Shown here piece after piece: positions 1 to 6,173 of a DNA stretch of 9,742 bases. The notes under the pieces are model-generated. The model worked only from the letters and a program-made list of their open reading frames with translations. It was not told the origin of the DNA and searched no databases. Position numbers and translations under genes: made by a program. Each line of letters begins with the position of its first letter. Within the stretch, counting starts at the first letter, position 1. The DNA is taken from the NCBI GenBank assembly GCA_030655095.1, contig JAURWF010000016.1:1-9742 (forward strand), given 5' to 3'. This DNA is from a bacterium (GTDB taxonomy: Bacteria; Patescibacteriota; Patescibacteriia; Patescibacteriales; GWC2-42-12).

Positions 1-34
1 AGAACTAAGTCTCGGGTACCCGAGACTTAGTTCT
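1..34. repeat. Perfect 34-bp palindrome inside valS reading frame
   Basis: Bases 1-17 (AGAACTAAGTCTCGGGT) are the exact reverse complement of bases 18-34, with no loop. The centre CTCGGGTACCCGAG is much more GC-rich than its surroundings. A T-rich run follows (37-43), then a second small inverted repeat at 45-57 (GAAGCT-T-AGCTTC). The valS frame passes through it as E-L-S-L-G-Y-P-R-L-S-S; the other two frames hit stops (TAG at 28-30, TAA at 6-8). It lies in a part of ValS that is normally a variable linker before the LADRWIL motif. The shape resembles an intrinsic terminator, but it is inside a gene. The arms may extend left of the window. Confidence 0.9.
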
Positions 35-862
35 GTATTTTTTGGAAGCTTAGCTTCTTCTGCGGACAAGTGGATTTTGAGTAAATTTAATAATTTAATT
101 AAAGAAGTTGATGACGATTTAGAGAAATATAATTTCTCACAGGCTGGTGAAAGATTACGCGAATTTACTTGGAATGATTTTGCTGATTGGTATTTAGAAG
201 TTAGCAAGTTTGAAAAAAATGAAGAAAAAAATAAAATATTATTTTATATTTTGGAAAATTTGTTAAAACTTTGGCATCCATTTATTCCTTTTATAACTGA
301 AGTAATTTATCAAGAAATTAATAATGATAAAATGTTAATGATTGAAAAATGGCCGAGTCAATTACAAATTACGAATTACGAATTAACAATTAAAAAAAAT
401 CAAATTTATAAAAATGATTTTGAAGTAATTAAAAATATAATTATTGCTATTCGTAATGCTCGTTCGGAAAACAAAATTGAGCCAAGTAAAAAAATTAAAG
501 CAATAATTTATGCTGGAAAATATATTGATTTAATTGAAAAAAATAAAGAGTTAATTAAAAATTTAAAAACAAATATTAATGAATTAGAAATAGAAAATAC
601 TAATTCTATTAAAACGCAAAACGATCAAATGATTCGTATTGTTGTTAATGATATTGAAATTTATTTAATTGGCGCGAAAGATGAAAAAAAAGAACAAGAA
701 AAAAATAACAAAAGAATCATTGAATTAGAAAAATTAATTTTAAATTTAGAAAAAAAATTATCAAATAAAGAATTTATAGATAAAGCGCCAGCTAATATTG
801 TTGAAATAGAAAAAGAAAAATTAAAATTTTATAAAATAGAATTAAATAATCTTAAATCTTAA
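2..862 (+). CDS. valS: Valine-tRNA ligase, C-terminal part (5' end outside window)
   Basis: Valyl-tRNA synthetase charges tRNA-Val in the cytoplasm. Only the C-terminal end is present. The reading frame is open from base 2, so the TTG at 77 is internal and not a start: the codons before it read A-D-K-W-I-L, continuing into S-K-F-N-N-L, which matches the family's LADRWIL segment opening the anticodon-binding domain. Further family signs are the W-N-D-F-A-D-W-Y block, L-W-H-P-F-I-P-F-I-T-E, and I-R-N-A-R-S-E-N followed by P-S-K-K-I. The last ~55 residues are a charged coiled coil with K-L-S-N-K-E-F and K-A-P-A-N-I-V, the ValS tRNA-binding arm. Two odd segments interrupt normal homology: the palindrome-encoded stretch at the left edge and a heptamer-encoded stretch (bases 360-387). 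Stop TAA at 860-862. Identity is firm; the catalytic domain is not visible. Confidence 0.95.
   Translation, partial: ELSLGYPRLSSVFFGSLASSADKWILSKFNNLIKEVDDDLEKYNFSQAGERLREFTWNDFADWYLEVSKFEKNEEKNKILFYILENLLKLWHPFIPFITEVIYQEINNDKMLMIEKWPSQLQITNYELTIKKNQIYKNDFEVIKNIIIAIRNARSENKIEPSKKIKAIIYAGKYIDLIEKNKELIKNLKTNINELEIENTNSIKTQNDQMIRIVVNDIEIYLIGAKDEKKEQEKNNKRIIELEKLILNLEKKLSNKEFIDKAPANIVEIEKEKLKFYKIELNNLKS
360..387 (+). repeat. Heptamer tandem repeat inside valS (4 units)
   Basis: Four consecutive 7-bp units: AATTACA, AATTACG, AATTACG, AATTAAC, with a further AATTA beginning after them. In the valS frame this encodes Q-L-Q-I-T-N-Y-E-L-T. It falls in the linker between the K-W-P motif and the helix leading to I-R-N-A-R, where ValS length normally varies. 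The same unit occurs in ruvX and, degenerate, in tyrS. Confidence 0.85.
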
Positions 863-910
863 ATTTTAAATTTATAGTATGTTATTGAAATAACTTTTTA
901 AAGTAAATAT

Positions 911-2122
911 ATGTCAAAAATTATAGTTGATGAAAAAAAAATTAATGAATTTTTAACGCGGGGAGTGGAGGCAATTTATCCGACTACTGATGCTTTGCGT
1001 AAAAAATTAATGTCAGGCGAGCGATTGCGCGTTTATCAAGGATTTGATCCAACAGGACCATATTTGCATGTTGGACATGCTATTGGAATTCGCGCTTCAC
1101 GAATCTTGCAAGAACTTGGACACGAAATAATCTTTTTAGTTGGTGATTTTACAGCTAAAATTGGCGATCCAGATAAAGACACAACTAGAAAAATTTTAAC
1201 TGATGAACAAATTAAAAAAAATATGGCTGGCTGGAAAGAACAAGCTGGACAATTAATTGATTTTGACGGAGAAAATCCGGTGCGTTTTGAACAAAACTAT
1301 AAATGGCTTTCAGAATTAAAACTTAATGATTTAATAAAATTAATGTCGCAAATGACAGTCGCGCAAATGCTTGCTCGCGACTTATTTAAAAAAAGAGTAA
1401 AAGAAAATAAAGATATTCATTTACAAGAACTCATCTATCCGTTAATGCAAGGTTATGATTCTGTTGCAATGAAAGTTGATATTGAAATAGGAGGGACAGA
1501 CCAGATATTCAATATGTTAGTTGGGCGTGATTTATGCAAAAGTTATTTAAACAAAGAAAAATTTATTCGTGCCAATAAAATGATGGACGCGCCAGATGGT
1601 ATTACCATGAGCAAAACGAAAGGGAATGGCATTAATTTGGGCGATAGCGCGGAGGATATGTATGGAAAAGCAATGTCTTATCAAGATTCAGCAATTTTAA
1701 GCGGTTTAGAATTATTAACTGATGTTTCAATGGATATTATTAAAAATATTGGAAAATCATTAGAAAACGGCGAGAATCCGATGCTTTATAAAAAAAGAAT
1801 GGCATTTGAAATAGTCAAAACAATAAAAGGAATAAAAGACGCGCAAAAAGCGCAAAAACATTTTGAAGATACTGTGCAAAAAAAAGAAATACCAGATTCA
1901 ATTATTAATTACAAATTGTCAATCGCAAATTGGAAATTAATTGATTTATTGGTGGAGATAAAATTAGCTGAGAGTAAGAGCGAAGCTAGAAGATTAGTTG
2001 AACAGGGTGGAGTAAAAGTTGATAGCGAAGTAGTAAAAGATATAAATAAAGAAATAAAGATTATTAAAGAAGGAGTTTTAATTCAAAAAGGCAAAAGGGG
2101 GTTTGTAAAAGTCATGGGTTAA
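911..2122 (+). CDS. tyrS: Tyrosine-tRNA ligase (TyrZ-like class Ic synthetase)
   Basis: Tyrosyl-tRNA synthetase attaches Tyr to tRNA-Tyr in the cytoplasm. At 403 residues it has normal length. The class I HIGH signature is H-V-G-H (residues 53-56) after G-F-D-P-T-G-P. G-D-F-T-A-K-I-G-D-P (78-87) is typical of the TyrZ branch. Y176/Q180/D183 and G-G-T-D-Q (194-198) form the Tyr and adenylate pocket. The KMSKS loop reads T-M-S-K-T (232-236): the first Lys is replaced but K235 is kept. A C-terminal S4 RNA-binding domain begins near 343 (A-E-S-K-S-E-A-R-R-L-V, then G-G-V-K-V). The linker before S4 is built from degenerate heptamer repeats, and residues 311-316 come from a 9-bp tandem duplication (1841-1858). 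The ATG start is chosen by homology; only A/T-rich sequence precedes it. It begins 48 bases after valS and may be co-transcribed with it. Confidence 0.95.
   Translation: MSKIIVDEKKINEFLTRGVEAIYPTTDALRKKLMSGERLRVYQGFDPTGPYLHVGHAIGIRASRILQELGHEIIFLVGDFTAKIGDPDKDTTRKILTDEQIKKNMAGWKEQAGQLIDFDGENPVRFEQNYKWLSELKLNDLIKLMSQMTVAQMLARDLFKKRVKENKDIHLQELIYPLMQGYDSVAMKVDIEIGGTDQIFNMLVGRDLCKSYLNKEKFIRANKMMDAPDGITMSKTKGNGINLGDSAEDMYGKAMSYQDSAILSGLELLTDVSMDIIKNIGKSLENGENPMLYKKRMAFEIVKTIKGIKDAQKAQKHFEDTVQKKEIPDSIINYKLSIANWKLIDLLVEIKLAESKSEARRLVEQGGVKVDSEVVKDINKEIKIIKEGVLIQKGKRGFVKVMG
1900..1941 (+). repeat. Degenerate heptamer repeat inside tyrS (about 6 units)
   Basis: Six 7-bp units, five starting AATT and one AATC: AATTATT, AATTACA, AATTGTC, AATCGCA, AATTGGA, AATTAAT. 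It encodes residues 330-344 of TyrS (S-I-I-N-Y-K-L-S-I-A-N-W-K-L-I), the linker into the S4 domain. It looks like an older, mutated relative of the clean AATTACA tracts in valS and ruvX. Because the units are degenerate, chance periodicity in an AT-rich gene cannot be excluded. Confidence 0.55.
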
Positions 2123-2128
2123 TTATTC

Positions 2129-2157
2129 TTGACAGTATTAACTAAATTTTATAGAAT
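2129..2157 (+). promoter_or_regulatory. Sigma-70-type promoter for the DUF4143 ATPase gene
   Basis: TTGACA (2129-2134, exact consensus -35) is followed after exactly 17 bases by TAGAAT (2152-2157, one mismatch to TATAAT). A transcript would start near 2164, about 26 bases before the ATG at 2190. It lies just after the tyrS stop, so the ATPase gene probably has its own transcription unit, which may read on into the murI remnant and argS. Confidence 0.75.
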
Positions 2158-2176
2158 ACAGTCAGTATATTAACTA
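2133..2176 (+). repeat. Imperfect direct repeat around the ATPase promoter -10
   Basis: CAGTATTAACTA (2133-2144) recurs as CAGTATATTAACTA (2163-2176), differing by a 2-base insertion. The copies begin 30 bases apart, about three helical turns. One overlaps the end of the -35 and the spacer; the other covers the predicted transcription start. This arrangement could serve as paired operator sites, but no regulator gene is visible and the repeat is short. Confidence 0.4.
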
Positions 2177-2189
2177 TATTTATAATAAT

Positions 2190-3320
2190 ATGTATATTAA
2201 ACAAAAATTGCTGGAAAAATTACATAAAATAATTACTTCACAGAAAGTTATTGTAATTTATGGTCCAAGACGAACTGGAAAAACAACTCTAATCAACAAT
2301 TATCTCTCTGCTTATAAAGAAAAATTTCTACTTTTAAACGGCGACGATATAGATGTGCGAGAAAAAGTAGATACACAATCAATAGTCAAGCTAAAAAATT
2401 TAGTTGGTGATAATAAGTTAATAGTTATTGATGAAGCGCAAAAAATCCCAAACATTGGTCTTAATTTAAAAATTATGGTTGATAATATCAAAGGTTTAAA
2501 AATTATTGCTACAGGATCATCGTCTTTTGATTTAGCAAATCAAATAGGAGAGCCTTTGGTCGGTAGAAAATTTACGCTGAGCCTGTTTCCTTTGGCTCAA
2601 TTAGAAATTAATCAAATAGAAAATTTAATAGAAACAAAGTCTAATTTAGAAAATCGCTTAATCTATGGATCATATCCGGAAATTGTCATCACAACCGATA
2701 ATGCTTTAAGAGAGCGTTATCTTAAAGAAATAATAAGTTCGTATCTTTATAAAGACATTCTGGAATTGGAAAATATTAGACATTCTAATAAAATTTCAAA
2801 TCTTCTCCGTTTAATTGCTTTTCAAATCGGACATGAAGTCTCCTTTACTGAGTTGGCGTCTCAATTGGAAATAAATAAAAATACCATTGAAAAATATCTT
2901 GACCTTTTGGAAAAATGTTTTGTTCTTTTTTCTTTGCCAGGTTTTAGTCGCAATCTACGTAAAGAGATTACTAAAAATAAACGTTATTATTTTTATGACA
3001 ATGGTATTCGTAACGCTCTTATTAATAATTTTAATCCATTAAATCTACGCGATGATATTGGCGCGCTTTGGGAAAATTATTTGATAGCAGAACGGTTGAA
3101 AAAACAAGAATATCTTGATATTTATTCTAATAATTATTTTTGGCGGACTTATGATCAAAAAGAAATTGATTTAATTGAAGAACGATCTGGTTGTCTTTTT
3201 GGTTATGAAATAAAATGGGGTAACAAAAAAATAAAACCTCCGAAAGATTGGTTAGAAGCTTATGCTAACGCAAGTTTTGAAATTATCAATCAAGATAATT
3301 ATTTGAAATTTATTTGCTAA
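2190..3320 (+). CDS. DUF4143-type AAA ATPase with PD-(D/E)XK-like C-terminus
   Basis: This belongs to the widespread AAA_14/DUF4143 family of P-loop ATPases, whose biological role is poorly known. At 376 residues it is full length. Walker A is G-P-R-R-T-G-K-T (25-32), Walker B is L-I-V-I-D-E-A-Q (77-84), and A-T-G-S-S (107-111) fits sensor 1. L-F-P-L follows at 132-135. A winged-helix-like part lies around 203-245. The DUF4143 part contains Y-Y-F-Y-D-N-G-I-R (266-274) and E295, D327 and E340-I-K342, the pattern of a PD-(D/E)XK nuclease-like fold. No membrane segment is seen. It has its own promoter and no Shine-Dalgarno sequence. By eye it uses more C-ending codons than its neighbours. It sits where the front part of murI should be, which suggests it arrived by insertion or recombination. 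The family is confident; the function is unknown. Confidence 0.9.
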   Translation: MYIKQKLLEKLHKIITSQKVIVIYGPRRTGKTTLINNYLSAYKEKFLLLNGDDIDVREKVDTQSIVKLKNLVGDNKLIVIDEAQKIPNIGLNLKIMVDNIKGLKIIATGSSSFDLANQIGEPLVGRKFTLSLFPLAQLEINQIENLIETKSNLENRLIYGSYPEIVITTDNALRERYLKEIISSYLYKDILELENIRHSNKISNLLRLIAFQIGHEVSFTELASQLEINKNTIEKYLDLLEKCFVLFSLPGFSRNLRKEITKNKRYYFYDNGIRNALINNFNPLNLRDDIGALWENYLIAERLKKQEYLDIYSNNYFWRTYDQKEIDLIEERSGCLFGYEIKWGNKKIKPPKDWLEAYANASFEIINQDNYLKFIC

Positions 3321-3915
3321 AATATTTCAAGAAAAAAAACTTCGTGAATTACTCAAAAGTCCTGTGGAAAATTATTTTGATAAAAAAGTTTTAGGAGTTG
3401 TCGCACCGATTGTTGAAGAGGCAATAAGTTTAAGCCGTTATCATCGGCTTGGTATAATTGGCACCAAGGCTACTATAAATTCCGGAGTTTATAAAAAAGA
3501 ATTAGAAAAATTAAAAAGTGATTTGAAAATTTACCAGCAAGCATGCCCTTTGCTTGTGCCATTGGTTGAAGAAGGCTGGGTTGAAAAACCTGAGACCAGA
3601 ATGATTTTAAAAAAATATTTACGACCGTTGAAAATTAAGCGAATTGACACATTGATTTTAGGTTGCACTCATTATCCATTTTTAATAAAAGATATTATTA
3701 GAATTATGGACAAAAATGTGAAAATTATTAATCCAGCGACTGTGGTGGCGAAAAAATTAGTAATATATTTAGAAAAACATAAAAATTTAGAAAAAAAATT
3801 AGGTAAAAATAAAAAATTAGTTTTTTATACTACTGATGATGCGAATAAATTTAAAGAGTTGGGACAAAAGTTTTTAGGTTGTGGCATAAGGGAAGTTGAA
3901 AAAGTTGTCTCATAA
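3307..3915 (+). pseudogene. murI: Glutamate racemase, 5'-truncated remnant
   Basis: Glutamate racemase makes D-glutamate for peptidoglycan, using two cysteines in two similar domains. Only the second part is here. From a GTG at 3364 it is 183 residues with V-L-G-V-V-A-P (9-15), I-I-G-T-K-A-T-I-N-S-G-V-Y (31-43) and the second catalytic motif G-C-T-H-Y-P (C101, H103). Family members are about 250-280 residues. MurI-like sequence continues in frame upstream of the GTG (L-F-A-K-I-F-Q-E-K-K-L-R-E-L-L-K) back to a TGA at 3304-3306, inside the ATPase gene's last codons. The missing part would hold the D-S-G-V-G-G and C-N-T-A-S motifs, and the 67-base gap between tyrS and the ATPase does not contain it. 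The GTG has no ribosome-binding site. With one catalytic Cys gone it should not racemise on its own. The frame is otherwise intact, so the loss may be recent, or the fragment may do something else. Confidence 0.85.
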
Positions 3916-3924
3916 TTTTTTTAT

Positions 3925-5628
3925 ATGTCTATTTTGCAAAAAATAAAACAAAATATTGCTGAAGCGATAAATAAGGCGATAAAAAAAGATGTTGTTAAGG
4001 CAGATGATTTAGTTTATCCGCCTAATCCAGATTTTGGTGATTTAAGTTTGCCTTGTTTTGAATTGGCCAAAAATTTTAAAAAAACATCAGTAGAAATGGT
4101 GGAGTTTTTAACTTCAAAAATTAAATTAGATAATGTTATTTTAACAACTAAGGCTATCGGGCCTTATTTAAATTTTATTTTAGATAAATCAAAATTAACA
4201 ACAGAGGTTATTGAAGAAATTTTAAGTAAAAAGCAATCGTATGGATTAAATAAATCTGGCAATAAAGAAAGAGTAATGATTGAATTTTCTAATGCCAATA
4301 CTCATAAAGAATATCATGTTGGTCATTTAAGAAATATTTTTTATGGTGATAGTGTTGCTAAAATTTTATCAGCTAATGACTATGAAGTAATTCCAGTTTC
4401 TTATATTAATGATTTTGGTATTCATACTGCTAAAACAATTTGGGCTTATAAGACTTTTTATAAAGAAGAAGAAGCGGAGGATAAAGGGTATTTTTTGGGA
4501 AAAGTTTATGCGCGAGCTTGCAAAGAGCTTGAAAAAAATAAAGAGGCTAAAGCAGAAGTTGGGTTGATTATGAAAAATATAGAAAGCAGGCAAGGCGATG
4601 ATTATCAGTTATGGAAAAAAACAAGACAATGGAGTATAGATGGTTTTGATAAAATTTATCAAGAATTAAAAATAAAGTTTGATAAAATTTTTTATGAGAG
4701 CGAATTTATAAATGAAGGACTTGACATGGTTTCCAATTTTTATCAAAAGTTTTTTTTAGTTAAGAGCGAAGGCGCTATTATTGCTAATTTAGAAAAATTT
4801 AATTTGGGAGTTTTGTTATTTTTACGAAGTGATAGCACGGCATTATATCCTGTCGCTGATATTCCTTTAGCAATTGAAAAATTTAAAAAATATAAAATTA
4901 ATAAATCAATTTATGTTGTTGATGCTAGGCAAAGTTTGTATTTAAAGCAATTATTTAAAGTTTTAGAATTGTTAGGCTTTAAACAAGAAATGAAGCATTT
5001 GAGTTATGAATTTGTAAAATTGCCAGACGGAACAATGTCTTCGCGAACAGGAAATGTTATTACTTATGAAGATTTACATACACAAGCTTTGGAAAAAGCT
5101 ATATCAGAAATTAAAAAGCGACATATTGATTGGAGTGAAGAAAAAATTAATCAAGTTGCTGAAAAAATTGTAATTGGTGCTTTGAAATTTGAAATGACAA
5201 AAATAAGCGCTGACAAAGTAATCGTTTTTGATATTGAACAGGCTTTACGGTTTGATGGATTTACATCAGCTTATTTGCAATATACTGTAGCAAGAATAAA
5301 TTCAATAAACAAAAAAGCGCAAAAACAAAAAAGCGCAAAAACAATTGATTTTAATAATTTAGGTGAAAGCAAAGAGCGTCAGTTGATTATGAAATTAGCA
5401 AAATATCCGGAAATTGTGGAAGTGGCAGGAAAAAATTATGATCCAGCTGAAATTGCTAAATATTTATTTGAGTTGGCGCAAGAATTTAATGATTATTATC
5501 ATAGCGTACAAATATTAAAAGCTGAAGAAGAAATTATGGAAGCTAGGTTAGCTTTAATTACAGCAATAAGGCAAGTAATTATTAATGGACTAGAGCTTTT
5601 GGGGATTGAAGTAGTGGAGGAAATGTGA
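3925..5628 (+). CDS. argS: Arginine-tRNA ligase
   Basis: Arginyl-tRNA synthetase charges tRNA-Arg in the cytoplasm. It is 567 residues, a normal length. The N-terminal Arg-S additional domain includes P-P-N-P-D-F-G-D-L (32-40). The HIGH motif is H-V-G-H (131-134) within N-T-H-K-E-Y-H-V-G-H-L-R-N. Y-I-N-D-F-G (160-165) is the usual YVNDAG-like block. The KMSKS loop is T-M-S-S-R-T-G-N (370-377), an ArgS-type variant. The DALR anticodon-binding domain contains Y-L-Q-Y-T-V-A-R-I and is followed by a loop encoded by a perfect 16-bp duplication (5311-5342). Stop TGA at 5626-5628. The ATG lies 9 bases after the murI remnant with only A/T before it, so transcription probably comes from upstream. Confidence 0.96.
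   Translation: MSILQKIKQNIAEAINKAIKKDVVKADDLVYPPNPDFGDLSLPCFELAKNFKKTSVEMVEFLTSKIKLDNVILTTKAIGPYLNFILDKSKLTTEVIEEILSKKQSYGLNKSGNKERVMIEFSNANTHKEYHVGHLRNIFYGDSVAKILSANDYEVIPVSYINDFGIHTAKTIWAYKTFYKEEEAEDKGYFLGKVYARACKELEKNKEAKAEVGLIMKNIESRQGDDYQLWKKTRQWSIDGFDKIYQELKIKFDKIFYESEFINEGLDMVSNFYQKFFLVKSEGAIIANLEKFNLGVLLFLRSDSTALYPVADIPLAIEKFKKYKINKSIYVVDARQSLYLKQLFKVLELLGFKQEMKHLSYEFVKLPDGTMSSRTGNVITYEDLHTQALEKAISEIKKRHIDWSEEKINQVAEKIVIGALKFEMTKISADKVIVFDIEQALRFDGFTSAYLQYTVARINSINKKAQKQKSAKTIDFNNLGESKERQLIMKLAKYPEIVEVAGKNYDPAEIAKYLFELAQEFNDYYHSVQILKAEEEIMEARLALITAIRQVIINGLELLGIEVVEEM
5311..5342 (+). repeat. Perfect 16-bp tandem duplication in argS
   Basis: AAAAAAGCGCAAAAAC occurs twice in a row (5311-5326 and 5327-5342). 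As 16 is not a multiple of three, the copies are read in different frames, giving K-K-A-Q-K then Q-K-S-A-K-T (residues 463-473). It lies in a surface-type loop of the anticodon-binding domain. A 16-base part (AAAAAGCGCAAAAACA) also occurs in tyrS at 1845-1860. Confidence 0.85.
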
Positions 5629-5655
5629 TTAATCAAATGGTTTAAAAAGGCTACT

Positions 5656-6081
5656 ATGAAAACAAATGATTTTATTATTATTCATCATTCAGCTACAGCA
5701 AGAGATAAAACTACTTTAAATGCTATAAATAAAGTTCATCAAAAATTGTTTAATTATAAATCTTCGCTGGGTTGGTATGTGGGTTATCATTATTTTATTG
5801 CAGGAAATGGGATTATTCGTCAAACAAGAAAAGACGCAGATTACGGAGCTCATTGTAGAGCGGATAATATGAATTCTAAAGCTATTGGCATTTGTTTATC
5901 TGGAAATTTTGAGATAGAACAACCATCAGAAAAACAATTAGTGTCTTTAGAAAAAATAGTAGAAAGATTAAAAAAAGATTATAATATAAAAAATGATAAT
6001 ATTTTAGGTCATTGCCAAGTACTTGGAGCAAAAACCGCTTGTCCAGGCAAAAATTTATTAAGTTGGATTGAGAGATATTAA
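5656..6081 (+). CDS. N-acetylmuramoyl-L-alanine amidase, T7-lysozyme/PGRP-like (Amidase_2)
   Basis: This family cleaves the bond between N-acetylmuramic acid and L-alanine in peptidoglycan, using a zinc ion. At 141 residues it is a single domain, about the size of phage T7 lysozyme. Visible parts are I-I-I-H-H-S (7-12, with the first Zn His), Y-H-Y-F-I with G-N-G-I-I, G-A-H-C-R-A-D-N-M-N with I-G-I-C-L-S-G-N-F, then G-H-C (H119) and A-C-P-G (C129), the other expected Zn ligands. T127 stands two residues before the Cys, where PGRP-type enzymes carry Thr and T7 lysozyme Lys. There is no signal peptide, transmembrane segment or wall-binding domain. It could be a phage-derived lysin, a wall-recycling enzyme or a non-classically exported hydrolase. 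It starts 27 bases after argS; AAGG before the ATG is one of the few weak Shine-Dalgarno-like sites here. Confidence 0.9.
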   Translation: MKTNDFIIIHHSATARDKTTLNAINKVHQKLFNYKSSLGWYVGYHYFIAGNGIIRQTRKDADYGAHCRADNMNSKAIGICLSGNFEIEQPSEKQLVSLEKIVERLKKDYNIKNDNILGHCQVLGAKTACPGKNLLSWIERY

Positions 6082-6105
6082 AATGCGGAATATAGTGGTT
6101 ATGTT

Positions 6106-6136
6106 TTGGTAAAATTAGTGGAGTTTGTGATATAAT
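6106..6136 (+). promoter_or_regulatory. Extended -10 promoter before the unknown ORF pair
   Basis: TATAAT (6131-6136) is an exact -10 consensus preceded by TG at 6128-6129 with one base between, the extended -10 arrangement. The best -35 candidate is weak (TTGGTA, 6106-6111, 19-base spacing), as is usual when the extended -10 is present. A transcript would begin near 6143, about 30 bases before the ATG at 6174. Confidence 0.65.
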
Positions 6137-6173
6137 ATTAGTATGTTTTTTAATAAAATAAATAAATAATTTT

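Noticed and set aside
1..43. Palindrome plus T-rich run as an intrinsic terminator
   Set aside because: It lies inside the valS reading frame with strong ValS homology continuing after it, so it would cut off its own gene; a coding insertion fits better.
77..79. TTG at 77 as start of a separate 261-residue protein
   Set aside because: ValS homology (A-D-K-W-I-L) continues upstream in the same open frame, so the codon is internal.
880..898. Small hairpin (GTTAT-TGAA-ATAAC) followed by T5 between valS and tyrS, possible terminator
   Set aside because: The stem has only five mostly A-T pairs and would be very unstable; such structures are expected by chance in this composition.
2190..3915. ATPase plus downstream genes as a defence island or toxin-antitoxin system
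   Set aside because: DUF4143 ATPases often stand alone; the neighbours are murI and tRNA synthetase genes and no toxin, antitoxin, effector or nuclease partner is visible.
4369..4593. 74-codon ORF on the - strand inside argS
   Set aside because: Fully inside the well-conserved argS gene, low-complexity Phe/Ile-rich translation and no family resemblance: a shadow of the AT-rich sense strand.
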